Source: Typha latifolia
Lineage: Eukaryota > Streptophyta > Magnoliopsida > Poales > Typhaceae
Direction: 5' to 3'
Assembly (NCBI GenBank): GCA_019914945.1
Contig: CM034102.1
Coordinates: 6,685,501-6,749,500, forward strand
DNA: 64,000 nucleotides
In this document: positions 25,150-37,966 of the stretch, in pieces
How the letters are laid out: each line of letters opens with the position of its first letter
How positions within the stretch are numbered: position 1 is the first letter of the stretch
Position numbers and translations under genes: made by a program
The notes under the pieces: generated by a model
What the model saw: the letters and a program-made list of their open reading frames with translations, nothing else
What the model was told of the DNA's origin: nothing
The model's database searches: none

Positions 25150-25560
25150 CCACATCATGTCTAGAAAAAATGTCAGTCTTCTCTATGGATTACTGTAATT
25201 TGACTCCCAATATGAGAGTAGATAGTAGAGATCCATTTGAGTCCAAAAATCCAATTGACATAATTGTGAAAAAGAATCTGGATTGATTGTGGACTATATA
25301 CCAACCACATTATTGAAGATATTTTGACAATCAAAACGCATTTCATATTTATAAGGAAGTAAACCTGCTATTGATTGGTTAGCAAAGACTGCTTGTATTA
25401 TGAATACAAGCAATTTCTTTCTCGGTGTAATTCTCAGCCCCTCCGATCTAACCATCATCCTCTCTCATGACAGTCTGTATGTCTTATAGAAAGAGTTTTT
25501 TTGATAGCCTCTCGGCTATCTTCTTCCATTAGAAAAAGAAAAAGAAAAAAGAAAGAGTTG
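25150..25560 (+). pseudogene. possible 3' end of a LINE (RNase H remnant and A-rich tail)
   Basis: One frame near 25365-25400 reads DWLAKTAC, like the end of the RNase H domain of plant LINE ORF2. Upstream, near 25285-25330, is a frame with IIEDI-like residues that fits the preceding part. The block ends at an A-rich run, gaaaaagaaaaagaaaaaag (25534-25553), that could be a degraded tail. The frames are broken. This call rests on short motifs. Confidence 0.35.
25391..25411. repeat. short perfect hairpin
   Basis: Gcttgtatt and aatacaagc form a 9-bp stem around atg, inside the putative LINE tail. Confidence 0.7.
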
Positions 25561-27148
25561 TTCAAGTTTGTATTAAAAAAAGTTCATATTAGGAGACATT
25601 TCTATCAATAATATATGAAGAATTTTCTGATGCTATTCCTCTACAGTACTCCAATGGCAGCCCTTTTAAAACAACCATGTGATTTCTCAGTATCACCTTA
25701 CATCACTACCTCTCTCTTTTTTTTTCTCTTCTTTTTTCTAGATTTATAATCGGTGGAAATTTCAAATTTTGAGTACAATTAATCTCTTTACAGTTTAGAA
25801 TGACAATGCCAATTTATTCAATAAACTTCAGTATCTAATGATAATATGTGAACAACTCAAAGTGTTTTCTTTTTCATAGATAACGAGTCTATAAACTGAT
25901 CATTAGCCAATACTGCTTAAAAAACAGAGTCACAATAGGTTCAAATTATACTTCTATGATACTGTAGTAGAAAAATCTATACATCAAATATTATCATACT
26001 CTACTGACAATGCTTGAACAACCAATTGAATAAGGTGCATGGAAAATAATTCTAGATGGGATTCAGATGATTAGAAAATAATAGAATTGAAATGAAATCC
26101 AACATAATTTTGTTGTTTGGAATGAGATATTATTATTTTTAGTTATGTTCATTTTCTCTATTTTTCCTTTAGCATCAATAAGGATGTAAGAAATATGAAT
26201 TAATTTTGGAATTTAGAGAAGTTATGCTCTACTTAAACGAGGTAAAAAAAAGTAAATACACTTGGATGATCGGTTAGTGAGCTTTGATATCCAACACTTG
26301 AAAAAAGAAAAAATTTCTAACTTGAGGAAAACGATAATATGAAAGTAGGTAAATTTATAGAAAATTTAAATAGTTATTACACTCACTATTAATTTCTCTT
26401 GTCCAATCTTTTGTTTATCTAATAGCTAATCTATTTTCTTGCTAGTATATCGTTACTCTAGCCTTTTTAAACAAAATTTTAAAATGTTATATATAAATAA
26501 ATAATATATATAATGCATCATTGGGAGAAAAAAATGATTTAAAGATTATTTTCAACGTGTTTACAAACACAATAAGTCCAGCCCCCTCTCTTTTTCTCTT
26601 TCTCTCTCTAATCTTTATAAATAATTGAATAGTGTTTAACAAAAACACTTCACAATATAATGAGAACCAAACAATGTTTATAGATCCTTAAATGTAATAT
26701 CTATAAAACCATATATTTTCTAATACAAATGCACCCAAAGATACATAGAATAAACATCCCCTAAAATATCATCAATTACCATCCTTTGAAGTGTAATCTA
26801 TACACAAAAAAAAAAAACTATTTATAAAGTGTACAATTTGACAACATTTTAGGCTATATTTGCCAACCCTCACAATTGAGTCTTTCTTTTATCATTCTAG
26901 ATTTACATATAAAATATTATACTCCAATAAATGAGTTACAAATTTATTTACATGATTATGTGACTTTTAATCTACTTAGGTGCAACGTCTCAATAAGGAT
27001 TGCTAATTTGACCATCAATTATTACATAGAAAATTATAGGGTTCCTATTGAAATCCATTCAACAATTTTTATGTATAAATGTTTTTTTTCTACCCAAGTG
27101 TATGTAAAATTGCTCATAGTGAAAGTAATTTATGTTAAATAAAAATAC

Positions 27149-27198
<50 letters not shown>

Positions 27199-28560
27199 TA
27201 CCTCTTTTAATTATATCTAGAAACCATGGACAGAAGGCAAATGACAAACTTAAAACCAATTAGAGTATAAATACAAAAGAAAAGGAAGAGAAAAATACCC
27301 ACGGCTTCCCTGCTTTCATGTTTTACAAGCTACGACAAGAATCATATGACTACCCTACCTCAGTAGTATTAAGAGGGATTAATTATATTTTGACTCTATC
27401 AACTATCTTCCTATACTCGATTTAATTTATTTTAAATATATATATATATATACTGAATTATCTAATTATATGAACAAAAGTTGCCTACTTTCTTTTAGAA
27501 ATGAATTTTAGAAAAATTAGGGAAGATTAATTTAGATTTTTGAAAATTTGAGGAAGATAGAATTCCTAATTTGAATTATTCTGAGGATATGGAAAGTAAA
27601 ATTACCAAGTCATAAGTCAAAAATTAAATCTAATTTGGTTTAGATTACCGAATCATATCAGGTTTAAGAAAATTGAATAAGAATCAAATTTAAAAACTTA
27701 AACCGAGTAGGAGATGAAAATTTGATTGAACTAATTACTCTAGCAATAAAAATTGAACTTAAATTAGTAATAAAAATCTGAGTAAGAGTAGAAAACGAAA
27801 AAAAAACATCAGGACTAAGAATAGAAAACTTAAACACAACAAATACATAACCATAATTTTTGTAAACTGAAGAATCTCTCAATGCATCAAGAGAAAATGT
27901 AATAGATCCACCATCAATCTATATCATATCATTCATTAAAACTTTAGATAGTCTATCGTGTCTAAGTTTTGAAGTATGTGTCTCTCGCTTAAAGTCTACC
28001 TAGATTAATTATTTTATAAAAGAAATTGCCTCTACAAAGCTCTTCATGGGTCAATATTGATTGTCAATGTACATGACTTGTTTCAACTCCTCCAATGCTT
28101 TTAGATATTCTTTTTATTAAAATACAAGCACTTGAACATACGTAGATTTTTATCCTCACAATATATAGAAAATGTGCTCCGTGAATAATCCTAAAACTTT
28201 TAGATGATTTATTTAACTTTCTTAAGTTTTCACTAGATGGAGATGGAGCCTCCTAACATTTGGTTCAACTCTTTTTTAAAGTCCTACAAAATGTAGATGA
28301 TGTTTAAAGAAGTTGTAGGACTTTAAGCGAGAGAAAACCAAAATTTAGGAGCTTCACGAACCCCACCAGCTTTTTTTGACAGCTCTATAACTCTCTATCT
28401 CAAGAATAAAATAGTAATTAAAAAAAATATAAAAATATTAGATGGAAGGAAAATAAAAAAAAGAAGAAGAGAAAAGTATATGTGTGACAAAGTAGTAGTT
28501 GTTTACTTACCGTACCAATATAAAAATACTTATATTAGGATAAATCAATTATTATTCCAT
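25561..28560. other. AT-rich intergenic, no gene recognised
   Basis: No supported gene on either strand. It contains a 40-bp (at)n run at 27151-27190 and a second short one near 27437. Confidence 0.5.
27151..27190. repeat. (AT)n microsatellite
   Basis: About 20 at units. Confidence 0.95.
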
Positions 28561-28851
28561 ATAAAGTGATCCGAGGGCTAAACCTTTTATGCCAGTTAAG
28601 TGCCACGAAAGAAAATTCAAATAAGCAAATGCAATTTTGGTTCATAATAGTGTCGAAAAGTATGTAAAAATTACATTAAATACAAATTTCCCTGCGAGAG
28701 AAAAAAAGTAAATAAAAGAGAGTAGAGTATACGTAGCTGAAGCGAAACGTCCTTCCCCTCGGCGCACGCGAAACATATCCCATCTCCTTGCAGTCAAAAG
28801 ATCTCTCACCACACTTCTCCCCTTTTCAGCAAACAAACAAACATAGAAGAA

Positions 28852-28854
<3 letters not shown>

Positions 28855-28899
<45 letters not shown>
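28855..28899. repeat. (GA)n tract upstream of the cyclin D gene
   Basis: About 22 ga units lie about 180 bp before the cyclin start codon, so in the promoter or 5' leader. GA repeats of this kind are targets of plant BBR/BPC GAGA-binding proteins; whether this one is used is not shown by the sequence. Confidence 0.85.
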
Positions 28900-28901
<2 letters not shown>

Positions 28902-29080
28902 TAAACGATACCTTTCTCTCATCCCTTCTTCTCCTCCTTCCATGCCCAAACGGGCCAAACCTATTGCCGCCGCCGCTCGCTTCCCCCCACCCACCACCAG
29001 CCACGGAAACTCCACCGCCAACCATGCGTCTTCTCCGTCTCCCCTGAGCCCCGTTTACCCTCCGTTCCCCACTTCTCCCC

Positions 29081-30612
29081 ATGGCCGTCACACCCGACCT
29101 CCTCCACTCTGCCTCGTCTAGCCTCCTCTGCCCCGAGGACGCCGACGACGTGGCGTCGTGGGGCGTCGACTGCGCCACCTCGGACGAGTGGACCTTACCG
29201 CTACCCGACCCAGGCGGCAGACAGGTGCCCGATCTCCTCGCGGCAGAGGCTGAGCACGTGACGCACACGGGCTTCCCGGCACTCGAAGGTGCTACTACCT
29301 CTCGTCAGGACGCCGTCTACTGGATCCTTAAGGTACCCCCTATTCCTATCTCAAAATAAGATTTTTTTTTTATTTTAAACCCACCACTTTTTTCTATCTT
29401 CTTAATTAATAAATCATTAACTAACCCTCAGGTGAACGAGTTCTACGGTTTCCGGCCGGTGACAGCGTGGCTCTCCGTCAACTACCTCGACCGGTTTCTC
29501 TCTACGAACGGTCTCCCGGTAAGCATTACCTTAACTTCGCTATTTGCTAATCAACCCCTGGATTTTCCTTAAATTAACCCAAGAGAGAAAATTTCCCTCA
29601 AACGTAGGCGGGGAGGTGGGCGATGCAGCTCGTGGCGGTGGCGTGCTTGTCGGTGGCGGCGAAGATGGAGGAGACGCACGTGCCGCTCCTTCTCGATCTC
29701 CAGATCCTCGAGCCCGAGTTCGTGTTCGACCCCCGCACGGTGCGCCGCATGGAGCTCCTCCTCATGTCGGCGCTCGGGTGGCGCATGCTAGTCGTCACCC
29801 CCTTCGACTTCCTTCCCCATTTCGTCCCGGAAGCACGTGCCCAAGTTCTCCTCCCACGTGCCGCTCAGCTCATCCTCGGAACGCGTCGCGGTAACGTACA
29901 CTCTCGTGTTTCAGAAGATAACCTGTTTTTAAAAATAAAATGTAGCTTAATTTTTCTTTTTTTAATTTTATGGCAGTCGTCGATTTCTTGGGGTACAGGC
30001 CCTCTGTTATTGCGGCCGCGGGGGTACTCTGCTCGGCGAATGAGATCGCCGATTACGTGGCCGAGGGATTCGACGCGTCACTGTTGTGCTTCGACAAGTG
30101 GGTTGACAAGGTAAACTCGTTTAGTACTCGATTATTTGTTAATGTTCACCTTTTATTATTAAAGAATTCGAATAAAGCTCTCTTTAACTCTCCCGGTCAT
30201 CCACCGGGGGAGGGGGGGTGTGACGGACATGCACAATGGGGTTGGAGAGTCAAATCCTAGCAGTAATTTCCTTTGGCGGTAGTGGTTTAAATATACTACC
30301 TTTAATTATTTGTTTAACACTTTCCTACTTGCCCTCGAGAAGCAGGACGCGGTAACCAGATGTCGCCAGCTAATGGAGGAATATTTAACCGACGCGTGTC
30401 CTTCATCCCGACTACCGAAACCACGCCATGAGCCGCCGAGCCCGGTCGGCGTTCTGGATGCCGCCGCTTGCGGGAGCTGCGACACCCACAGGTCCGGCGC
30501 CGCGCCGCTTGTCGCTGAGTCAGCCGGTGCCGAGCAGCCGCCTCTCAAGCGCCAGCGGTGTACAGCCAGTATAGATACGGCGGGCGACGGCGGTAAGCCT
30601 AAAAAACCTTAA
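29081..30612 (+). CDS. D-type cyclin (CYCD2/CYCD4-like), five exons
   Basis: Exons are 29081-29332, 29432-29518, 29608-29890, 29977-30110 and 30346-30612. All introns are GT-AG and phases close to a 340-residue protein. D-type cyclins activate CDKA in the nucleus at G1/S and release the RBR-E2F block. The RB-binding motif LxCxE is present as LLCPE (15-19). The cyclin box begins near SRQDAVYWILK (end of exon 1), continues with LSVNYLDRFLS (exon 2) and AAKMEETHVPLLLDLQ (exon 3). The C-terminal cyclin fold lies in exon 4. The last exon carries PPSPVGVLDAA and PLKRQR, a pattern seen in CYCD2/CYCD4 relatives, and is Pro/Ser/Thr-rich, consistent with a short-lived protein. The assignment to a subclade is by recollection of family pattern; CYCD1 cannot be excluded. 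Exon 5 could also use a nearby AG, but the chosen one keeps frame and conservation. Confidence 0.9.
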
Positions 30613-32120
30613 TGGTATGACTAAGGAACCTTTCTTTCACCTCCTTGGTATAAATTAAGACTTCGGTTTGGTCCTCCGGAACTATGGAATCCTATTTTTG
30701 TTACGTTGTCTCTATTTGTAATAATTCATTAATAGAGGGATTAAGATAGTAATCTTGTTACTTAATCATGCTTACACTTATTCCCAACTTTATTCCAAAC
30801 ACCATGTGCACTTCCGTCATTTCCCAATGCGGGGGGTATAATGGTAAATGCGTCTCCAAAATCTTTTGGTTTCCTAATTCCCGGTAGAATCCCAACAAAG
30901 GACGAGGACGAGCTTTAATACCTGGACAAATCGAGGTGGGACACGTAGACCTAGGTGGTCCCCGCGACCTTTCTATCCGCGCACTGCGCCAGCGCGGGAG
31001 AATGCGTCTCTCGAGATTGATGATATATTCACACACCCTTTACTACGCCGGGCTTGGGGTTATTCATATGGGCATATGGCCGGCCTGGGAAAAGGACAGG
31101 AGCGCGATTTTGATAAAGCGGGGTGAGAATATCTGTGACAGGTGGTTTTGGTCCTGTTGACCTCGATAAGAGATCTCATCCGACCGTTGAATAAACCGAC
31201 CCATTAGGAGCCCCTGTATGGTCAACGGCATCCGACCGTCTGATCCAGGTCCAACGGTGATATCAAATTGCACAACACACCTCTTAACGCCGGATCGACG
31301 GCTGTTGATCTATTTAGCTTCGATAGAATGACGTCGCGGTGACGCCTGCGCGTCGCAATGCGGAGCGGGGGTGGGGGGAAGGGTGGTGGACAATGGGAGC
31401 CAGCGGGACAAGAGTTACAATGGCTGGATCTTCTCCAGGCGTAGGATCACGAGAAGGTCGTACAGATCCTCGAATGGAAAAGACGCGTGTCGTTTTCTTG
31501 CGTGTAACTTTTATGTCCAGTCACATCAAAGCCGAAAGTGCGGTCCGATTTGGATTCCAGTCGTCGTGGCCATCGACGTTGATGTTAATAATAAGCGGAT
31601 ATCGGAGTTGCAGATAGAGTGACAACTATCTTACAGGGAATAATGTCTTTGTTGAAATAGGAATAGTTGTTTCTTTAAATTTTTCTTTCTTTTTTTTTGG
31701 AGAGAGAGAGAGAGAGTGAGTGAGTGAGTGAGTTTAAACTATCTAATAATTTCTAATTAATCTTTTATAATATGTTTATGTGGTAGTGTGAATGACTCCA
31801 CATTCTATTATGTTTTCATCCATACTGCATACAGTGTATTATAGAGAAGCACGCGGGGAAGCATCTTGACTGCTGTATGAAGTCTTTTATTAACGTACTT
31901 AACGCTTTGTGCTAGCAAAATCCAAGTTGGTAGAAAGTTAGGGGAGAACGACCGATGGACAAGAAGTGTGGGGCTAGAGTGATATGAGGGAAAACTATAT
32001 ATATATATATATATATTTATAATCCTACTAGTTAGAAGGGGTTCCATCCAAGGAACATTATTAGGTAGCAATCTGCAATAAATGCTACTTCTGTACTCAT
32101 CACATCCCATGTTTGCTTTT
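30613..32120. other. GC-richer intergenic after the cyclin gene
   Basis: From 30,790 to 31,620 the GC content is high and motifs such as tccgaccgt and tccaacggt recur, but no frame matches a known protein. A gagt/ga-rich simple repeat lies at 31700-31733. An (at)n run occurs at 31998-32018. Confidence 0.45.
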
Positions 32121-32129
32121 TTTTTAGAA

Positions 32130-32480
32130 ATTTGAATATAACACCTTAAATATGATTTATATCATATATTTTTACTATTTATAAATTAAGTTTTATAATT
32201 TAATAATAATATACAAAAAATATTCTGGGTTAAATTTGAACTAATTTTATTAAAATATTTTATAAAATAGAGATATTTTATTTTTAAAATGACTAAAATA
32301 TCATTAGTATGACTTGTGTAATTTTCTTAAATTTAGTTAACTTAATTTAGAAATTTTATTAACTAACTGATCTAACGACGGGATGATTTCTGTACGTATT
32401 CGTTAAATAATAAAGCTCGATTTATAAATAATAAAAATATAGAGTATAAATTATAATTTTATTAAAATACAGTGACACCC
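32130..32480. repeat. dispersed AT-rich repeat, copy 1
   Basis: It shares ordered blocks with 50600-50975: gatattttatttttaaaat, then agctcgattta near the right, then ataaattataattttattaa. The ends resemble each other in inverted orientation, so it may be a MITE, but borders were not fixed. Confidence 0.5.
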
Positions 32481-33715
32481 TATGCAAATTTTCGTTTCTT
32501 TTCCATAAGAGATTTCTCTTCTCTAGAGTAAGAAAATTTATTATTATCCCTGCTATAGGTCTCAACTATTATTAATGCTAGCTTATCTTATTCTCTACAG
32601 TAGCACAATTACAAGACTAAAGTTATTTTAATAATTATATTTAAAAAAAATTCTCTTCTCTTTTGTTACCCATCTATCTCGTTCCAAAAACTATTTTATC
32701 CACTTTTCTCTACTTTTTTTCCACCTATCTTCTATCACTCCGTTTATCTCATTTTATTTAAAAGATATATTATATATATGTCAAATCAAAGATAAATCTA
32801 CTATTAAAAATATTTGAGTTAATTCTCACTTCTTATTTATACTTTTTCTTATTATAGCTTTATATTACACTAAAGATAATTATTACATTACTATTCTAAA
32901 TGAGAATAACTATTCTAGATTCTTTTGACTGACCGGCAATCACAGTGGGCCTTAAGTCCCTTTCTAAATATATATACATATATACTATACACTATATATC
33001 AGGAGTTAGCCAACTAGTCAGTGATCACTCCCAAGTCAGACGAGGAGACTAGAAGGTCAAGGGAAGAGTACCACTAAGTCCACAACCCCCGTTTCCTCAT
33101 AACTCCACTAGATATAAGTATATAACCTAGAATGCAGTTGTGAATTGTGAGTTGTGAGTTGTGAGTCCTCGTCCTTAGCATCGCAGTACGTAGTAAATTA
33201 CAACAAGGACATGCAAGAGAGGCAGTCAGTCTCCAGGCTGGAATTAGAGTGAAAAGTGGGCCTGAAACTCCTCAAAGTATACATGTGAAAGACTGGCAAG
33301 AGGCAGCGTTAACACAGTGATGGCTATTAAAGGTCTGGTCTTAGAAAGAAAAAAGCCCAAAGAAGTGACAAAACGCCATTAATATGAACCCTGTAGCCTA
33401 AGATCGCAAGTAAGCAAGCACGTGCCACAGCAAAAGTTTGCGTGTGTGTGTGTGTGACGAGGTCAAATATATCAAGATGCTTGATCCGGCATCGATCGAC
33501 ATGGCCAACCATCGCCGTACCTTCTCTTGGATCTCCAAGCTTGGCCACATTCGAGTTGGCCCCTAGCCATGTCGGACCACCACGTTGGCCGCGTCGGTCT
33601 TTCACGTGGCCCGATTGATAGTATTATTATTATTGTTATTATTATGTTTTTGAAAGAGATCTAAGGGCCATCTTTTGATGATGACTGCTGTTAGAATGCG
33701 AGCTTTAGAATACTT

Positions 33716-33718
<3 letters not shown>
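32481..33718. other. intergenic, no gene recognised
   Basis: Mixed composition without a supported gene. A short (gt)n run is at 33440-33458. The GC-richer patch 33470-33610 has no coding signature. Confidence 0.45.

Positions 33719-33757
<39 letters not shown>
33719..33757. repeat. (AT)n microsatellite
   Basis: About 19 at units. Confidence 0.95.
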
Positions 33758-33758
<1 letters not shown>

Positions 33759-33855
33759 CGTGAGCTATCTAAATTCATCTGAACACAGTCGGTACGTATA
33801 ACTAGCATATTCATATGCGAGGGAGTTCATTCGTGCATAAACACATACCCATTCG

Positions 33856-33856
33856 A

Positions 33857-33887
<31 letters not shown>

Positions 33888-33888
33888 G
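33856..33888. repeat. (GAAA)n microsatellite
   Basis: About eight gaaa units. Confidence 0.95.
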
Positions 33889-34054
33889 GATCTGATAAGA
33901 GAACTTTTTAGATATATATATATATGAAAAGTGAGACAGGAAGGTCCAGAGGCAGTTGGCTGTGCTGTTATCATGGAATGATTTGGGTAAACGAAGCTCA
34001 TCATTAAAGGACAACTACATCCATCGCCTCAGCTTAACAACAATCAACATTATC

Positions 34055-34061
<7 letters not shown>

Positions 34062-34105
<44 letters not shown>

Positions 34106-34152
34106 ATATGACTAGAATTATCTATATTCAAGAGAGAGAGAGAGAGAGAGAG
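34062..34152. repeat. (CT)n and (AG)n tracts facing each other
   Basis: A 41-base (ct)n tract at 34062-34102 is followed 28 bases later by a 22-base (ag)n tract at 34131-34152. The two are complementary, so a transcript across them could form a long CT/GA hairpin. No gene is attached. Confidence 0.9.
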
Positions 34153-34399
34153 GAGCCCCACGTACTGCAGCAATTAATCTCACGGACTCGTGAACTCAAT
34201 TCAATGATTCGATCTTCTCAAATCGCTGGTCCTACGAGCTCATCTGGGTTTGTACCAGCCCCACCGAATTATTGGACTGCCCCTTCTTCATCCTCTCTAC
34301 CCTAATTCTTACGTTACCACAATTACAGTTATAGGCCTAAGTTTAATTCAAGCATATCGAACCAGAAGTTTCCGAGTTTAAATCTGATATTATATATGT

Positions 34400-34700
34400 T
34401 CGAAGGACTAATTACATAAATCCCTGAATCATCACATTATTTTACATAGCTCTCTTGAAATTTTTTTGAGACAAACCCTATGAACTATTGAAAATTTCTC
34501 AAACGCTGGGTTTTCACTGTCTTTTACATTTATAAGTTATCACCTATAAGTCATGTGAGTGGTTTATGACATGTTTACTTTTAGATTTTGGAGGGAAAGA
34601 AAGAGCAAAATTTTAATTTTGCCAAAATACTATTACCTTCTCGTGGTGGTATTTTAGTTTTTTTTTTTTTCATTTTTCTTTCCATCTAAAACATTATGGT
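34400..34700. mobile_element. partial MITE-like repeat (family of 35741-36086)
   Basis: It has the blocks taaatccctgaa..atcac, gacaaaccctatgaactatt and gaaaatttctcaaa in the same order as the left half of the element at 35741. A clear right end was not found. Confidence 0.4.
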
Positions 34701-35740
34701 GTGAGATACTTTAAATAATTTGGAAGGTTCCCATATTTGAATAGAGAGAATAGATTGAATGAGAAATATAAGAGAATAGAAAAGTAAAAATAATTTAAAT
34801 GTCATTTTTTTCTCTCTTTTTTTCCACCTTTTTCTTTTAATTTTATTTTTATCCAAATGAGAAAAACACCCTCTTATTTTCTCTCCTCTCTTGTTCTCTC
34901 TAACCAAACCAGGTATAAATTTTCTCTAATTTTCTATTGAAAGACACTATTAAGTGGCAAGGGTCGCATGCTATTGATTTCTGAATTAATAAGAGAAGAG
35001 AGGAATGGGGAAAATAAATGCAACTAGTTTGAGTCAAACTACAGATATGAACTGTGTTGTTCTTTGTGGGCTTGAAGAGGAGAAATCCTCATGAGCTGGC
35101 TCATATGACTGTAGGGTTATTCCTGTTCTCAAGGGTATAGAGATTAATTACTCCTGTACTAAAAAATTTAATATAGATTGACTTCCTCCCATGAGTTAGT
35201 TTGAAAAGGTCTCAAGTTTTCTTTATTTATATGTGAAATTATATTTTACCTCCAGTAGTAAAGCCTAAATTTACTTCATACTCTATAATTTTCTTTTTTG
35301 TCACTTTATCCACTTACAATTCTATTCAAATTGAAATCATTACTTTAGAAAACACTGATATTATTATTAGTGTTTAACTTTTAGATAAGTAAAATGTTTA
35401 ACAATTAAGTGTTTTAGTTAGAGTTACAGTAAAATAAATGACTTTTGATATTTAAGTTTAAGTGTTATCTATTTTGGTAAATAAATTTAAATGTAGATCT
35501 ATTTCGGTCTACAACTCAAAACTAACAGCCCAAAACAAACGGTCTACGGTAATAATGTTACTAGAGAAATTACCAAATAGCTAGGATTGTAATAGTAAAT
35601 ATAACATAATTAATACTCACTACTTCTATACGTGTTAAAACATTTATGTGTTACTAGTATTATTAGATATTCATAGTGTCACTTTTAGCTTTTATCTTAT
35701 AGCTTATAGGAATATCATATTAGTTAATATAGTATTAAGG
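34701..35740. other. AT-rich intergenic, no gene recognised
   Basis: No supported gene. The block at 35234-35310 (attatattttacc) has relatives near 40170 and 38270, suggesting another old dispersed repeat. Confidence 0.4.
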
Positions 35741-36086
35741 AAAAAAAAATTCAAACCTCTTGAACTATCATTATGTTTTACATAATCCCTAATTTTTTCT
35801 TTGACATAGACCATTTGAACTATTAAAAATATCTTAAATAATTATTTCATTAGTTTTTTTATTATTTTTCCATCTGTAAATTAATACATGCAAATCACCT
35901 ATGAAATGTTTGCATTCATGCTTTAAAATGAAGAAGGAAGGTATTTTAGTTTCTTCAATTTTTTTTGTCTACAACATGAGCGGGATGAGATATTTTCAAT
36001 AGTTTGGTGGTCTATGTGTTATAAAAAAAGTTCAGGGATTATCTAAAAAAGGACGATCGTTTAAGGGTCTAAGTATAATTGTTCCA
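35741..36086. mobile_element. MITE-like element with inverted ends of about 75 bp
   Basis: The left end reads tcaaacctcttgaactatca, then acataatccct, then gacatagacc, then tgaactatt. The right end, reverse-complemented, gives the same succession (tagacccttaaacgatc, agataatccctgaac, acatagaccaccaaactatt). Related elements lie at 37967-38236 and 54411-54740 and a partial one at 34400. The exact ends and target duplication were not resolved. Confidence 0.6.
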
Positions 36087-37126
36087 TCATTAAATTTTGT
36101 ATTCTTTCATTTTACAGCCCAATACCTAATGGAGGCTCATCTTTTTTGAGACATATATTAGAGCAGGCCTAATTGGGCTTAATCCATCTTAGTTTGGAAT
36201 TAGCAATGTAGCATTTGGTGGCCATGGCTTGATTTGGGAATGCCCAAATTGAAATTGTTGGGCCTTCCAAATGAAATCATTGACCTTTTTTTTTTTTAAA
36301 TATTGTATGAATATTTTCCTCAAAACTATCCAAACCATAATGACAATTGTGAAAGATTCAAAAGATTTTAGTGGCAATTATGATACTTCAAAAATTGTAG
36401 TGATTTGAATGACAATTATGCAATTGATATCATAATGACATTAGTTTGAGATCATTTAGCAAAAGTTTCTAAGCATTAAGGAGCATTTTCTAATATTTGC
36501 TAGCAGATTTTTTTTTAAAAAAAAATTTAAGACCTATTTAAACAGATATGCTATAATCTTTTAAATTTTAAAAAATATGTTCTAATCTGCCTGAGTAGCA
36601 TTTAGCCTACAATTTCCTTAAAAAAAAACTCGCAATCTACAAAATAATTTTCCTATATGACATTTTTGTATAAAACAATTAAAAAAATAGTGTTTGAACT
36701 AATTAAGAGTGTCGATCGATTAAAATGTTCGCAGCATATAAAGTTAATTTTAAAATATATATTTTTGTTTGTTATCCTTAAAATAAGATATTTATTTTAA
36801 GACTAACTATTTTTATGTTCACTTATATTTTAAAATAATAATATGATGATTATTTTTGATGTGATATAAAGTGAAGAAAAATATGAGAACAATGTGTTTT
36901 ATTATTTATAAAATTATCATAAAAACTCTTTGATTTAATATAAATTAGGTTGATGTGATAAACATCAATGGTAAATTAGTAACCGTGTTAGTGTATGGTA
37001 TAAGATATAATTTTAATAAATAATATTTATATTCTAGAATATAATTATTATAATATTTAGTTATTATTTTTAATTAAAGTTTTATATTTTAGAATAAGAA
37101 AAAAGCTATTTATAAGAAAATAGAGT
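36087..37126. other. AT-rich intergenic, no gene recognised
   Basis: No supported gene. Poly-T and poly-A runs occur at 36285-36297 and near 36508-36525. Confidence 0.5.
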
Positions 37127-37131
37127 GCTTA

Positions 37132-37813
37132 TGATGCGAACCGGATTAGATCGGATTACCCAAAGGGAGATTGGGCTCAACGGATTGAGTCTAATTATCT
37201 TATTTGATTATTTGGTTTAGTTAGAGTCTTAGTATGTTAGGATTTTATTTAATTAGCTAAATCTAACTCTTCACACTTTCGAGAAAATATTTGGAGAATA
37301 TTCTACCCATATCTAAATAATATCAAACTAGTTGGATAAGTTCTCAACCTCGAGATCTACAACTTTGATATTAATGACTTCTTTAGATTTAGAATCTATA
37401 TGCGACGAAACGAAGGGTTAATCGGAGAAGATAAGGAAGACTGGTTTTGTTGGTTTGGTTTTAACTTAATTGTCGATTTGTTAAGATTTGTTCAGAATTG
37501 TTTAACTTATTGAGGAGTCCCTAGGGTGAGCCTCTATATATATACGTGGAGGAAACCCTAATTAGAGTTGTATGAGGATGATCATCTTATTATTGGAATT
37601 GACTTTAGCCATATCTCCTTCTCTCTTTGTCTCTAGCCATTGACGCTTTCTTCCACCGCCGGCTTCTTCCAGCCTCTAACTTCCCTCTTCCACAATAGCT
37701 TCTCCCTCTTCACACCAAAATAAACCCTAGCATCCATCTAACCATTGGAGGGTTATCAAGCTAGGATCTAAGTTTTAGAACCGTTGCGGATCGGATTATG
37801 CCGGTTCGTAACA
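37132..37813 (+). mobile_element. solo LTR with 5-bp target duplication
   Basis: The 682-bp block starts TGATGCGAACCGG and ends CCGGTTCGTAACA, an imperfect 13-bp inverted repeat with the canonical TG and CA ends. It is flanked on both sides by gctta (37127-37131 and 37814-37818), the 5-bp duplication left by LTR-retrotransposon integrase. A TATA-like run lies at about 37535-37543, followed by a CT-rich leader-like part. This fits recombination between two LTRs with loss of the internal region. A truncated inverted relative is at 10880-11263, and the LTRs at 58971 and 60585 have similar ends. Confidence 0.9.
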
Positions 37814-37966
37814 GCTTAATATAGATATAGCAATGAGTAATTCCATAATGTAGGGTGGGAAATAAAATTTTATCATTACATTATTCAGAATAATATATTG
37901 TTGCTAAACTATTTGAGGATCAATTAAAAATCTCATTAAAAGATAGGAACATAATAAATTATTATT

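Noticed and set aside
28642..29268. 208-codon minus-strand frame overlapping the cyclin start
   Set aside because: Its core is Ser-Leu repeats from the GA tract and the rest is antisense to cyclin exon 1.
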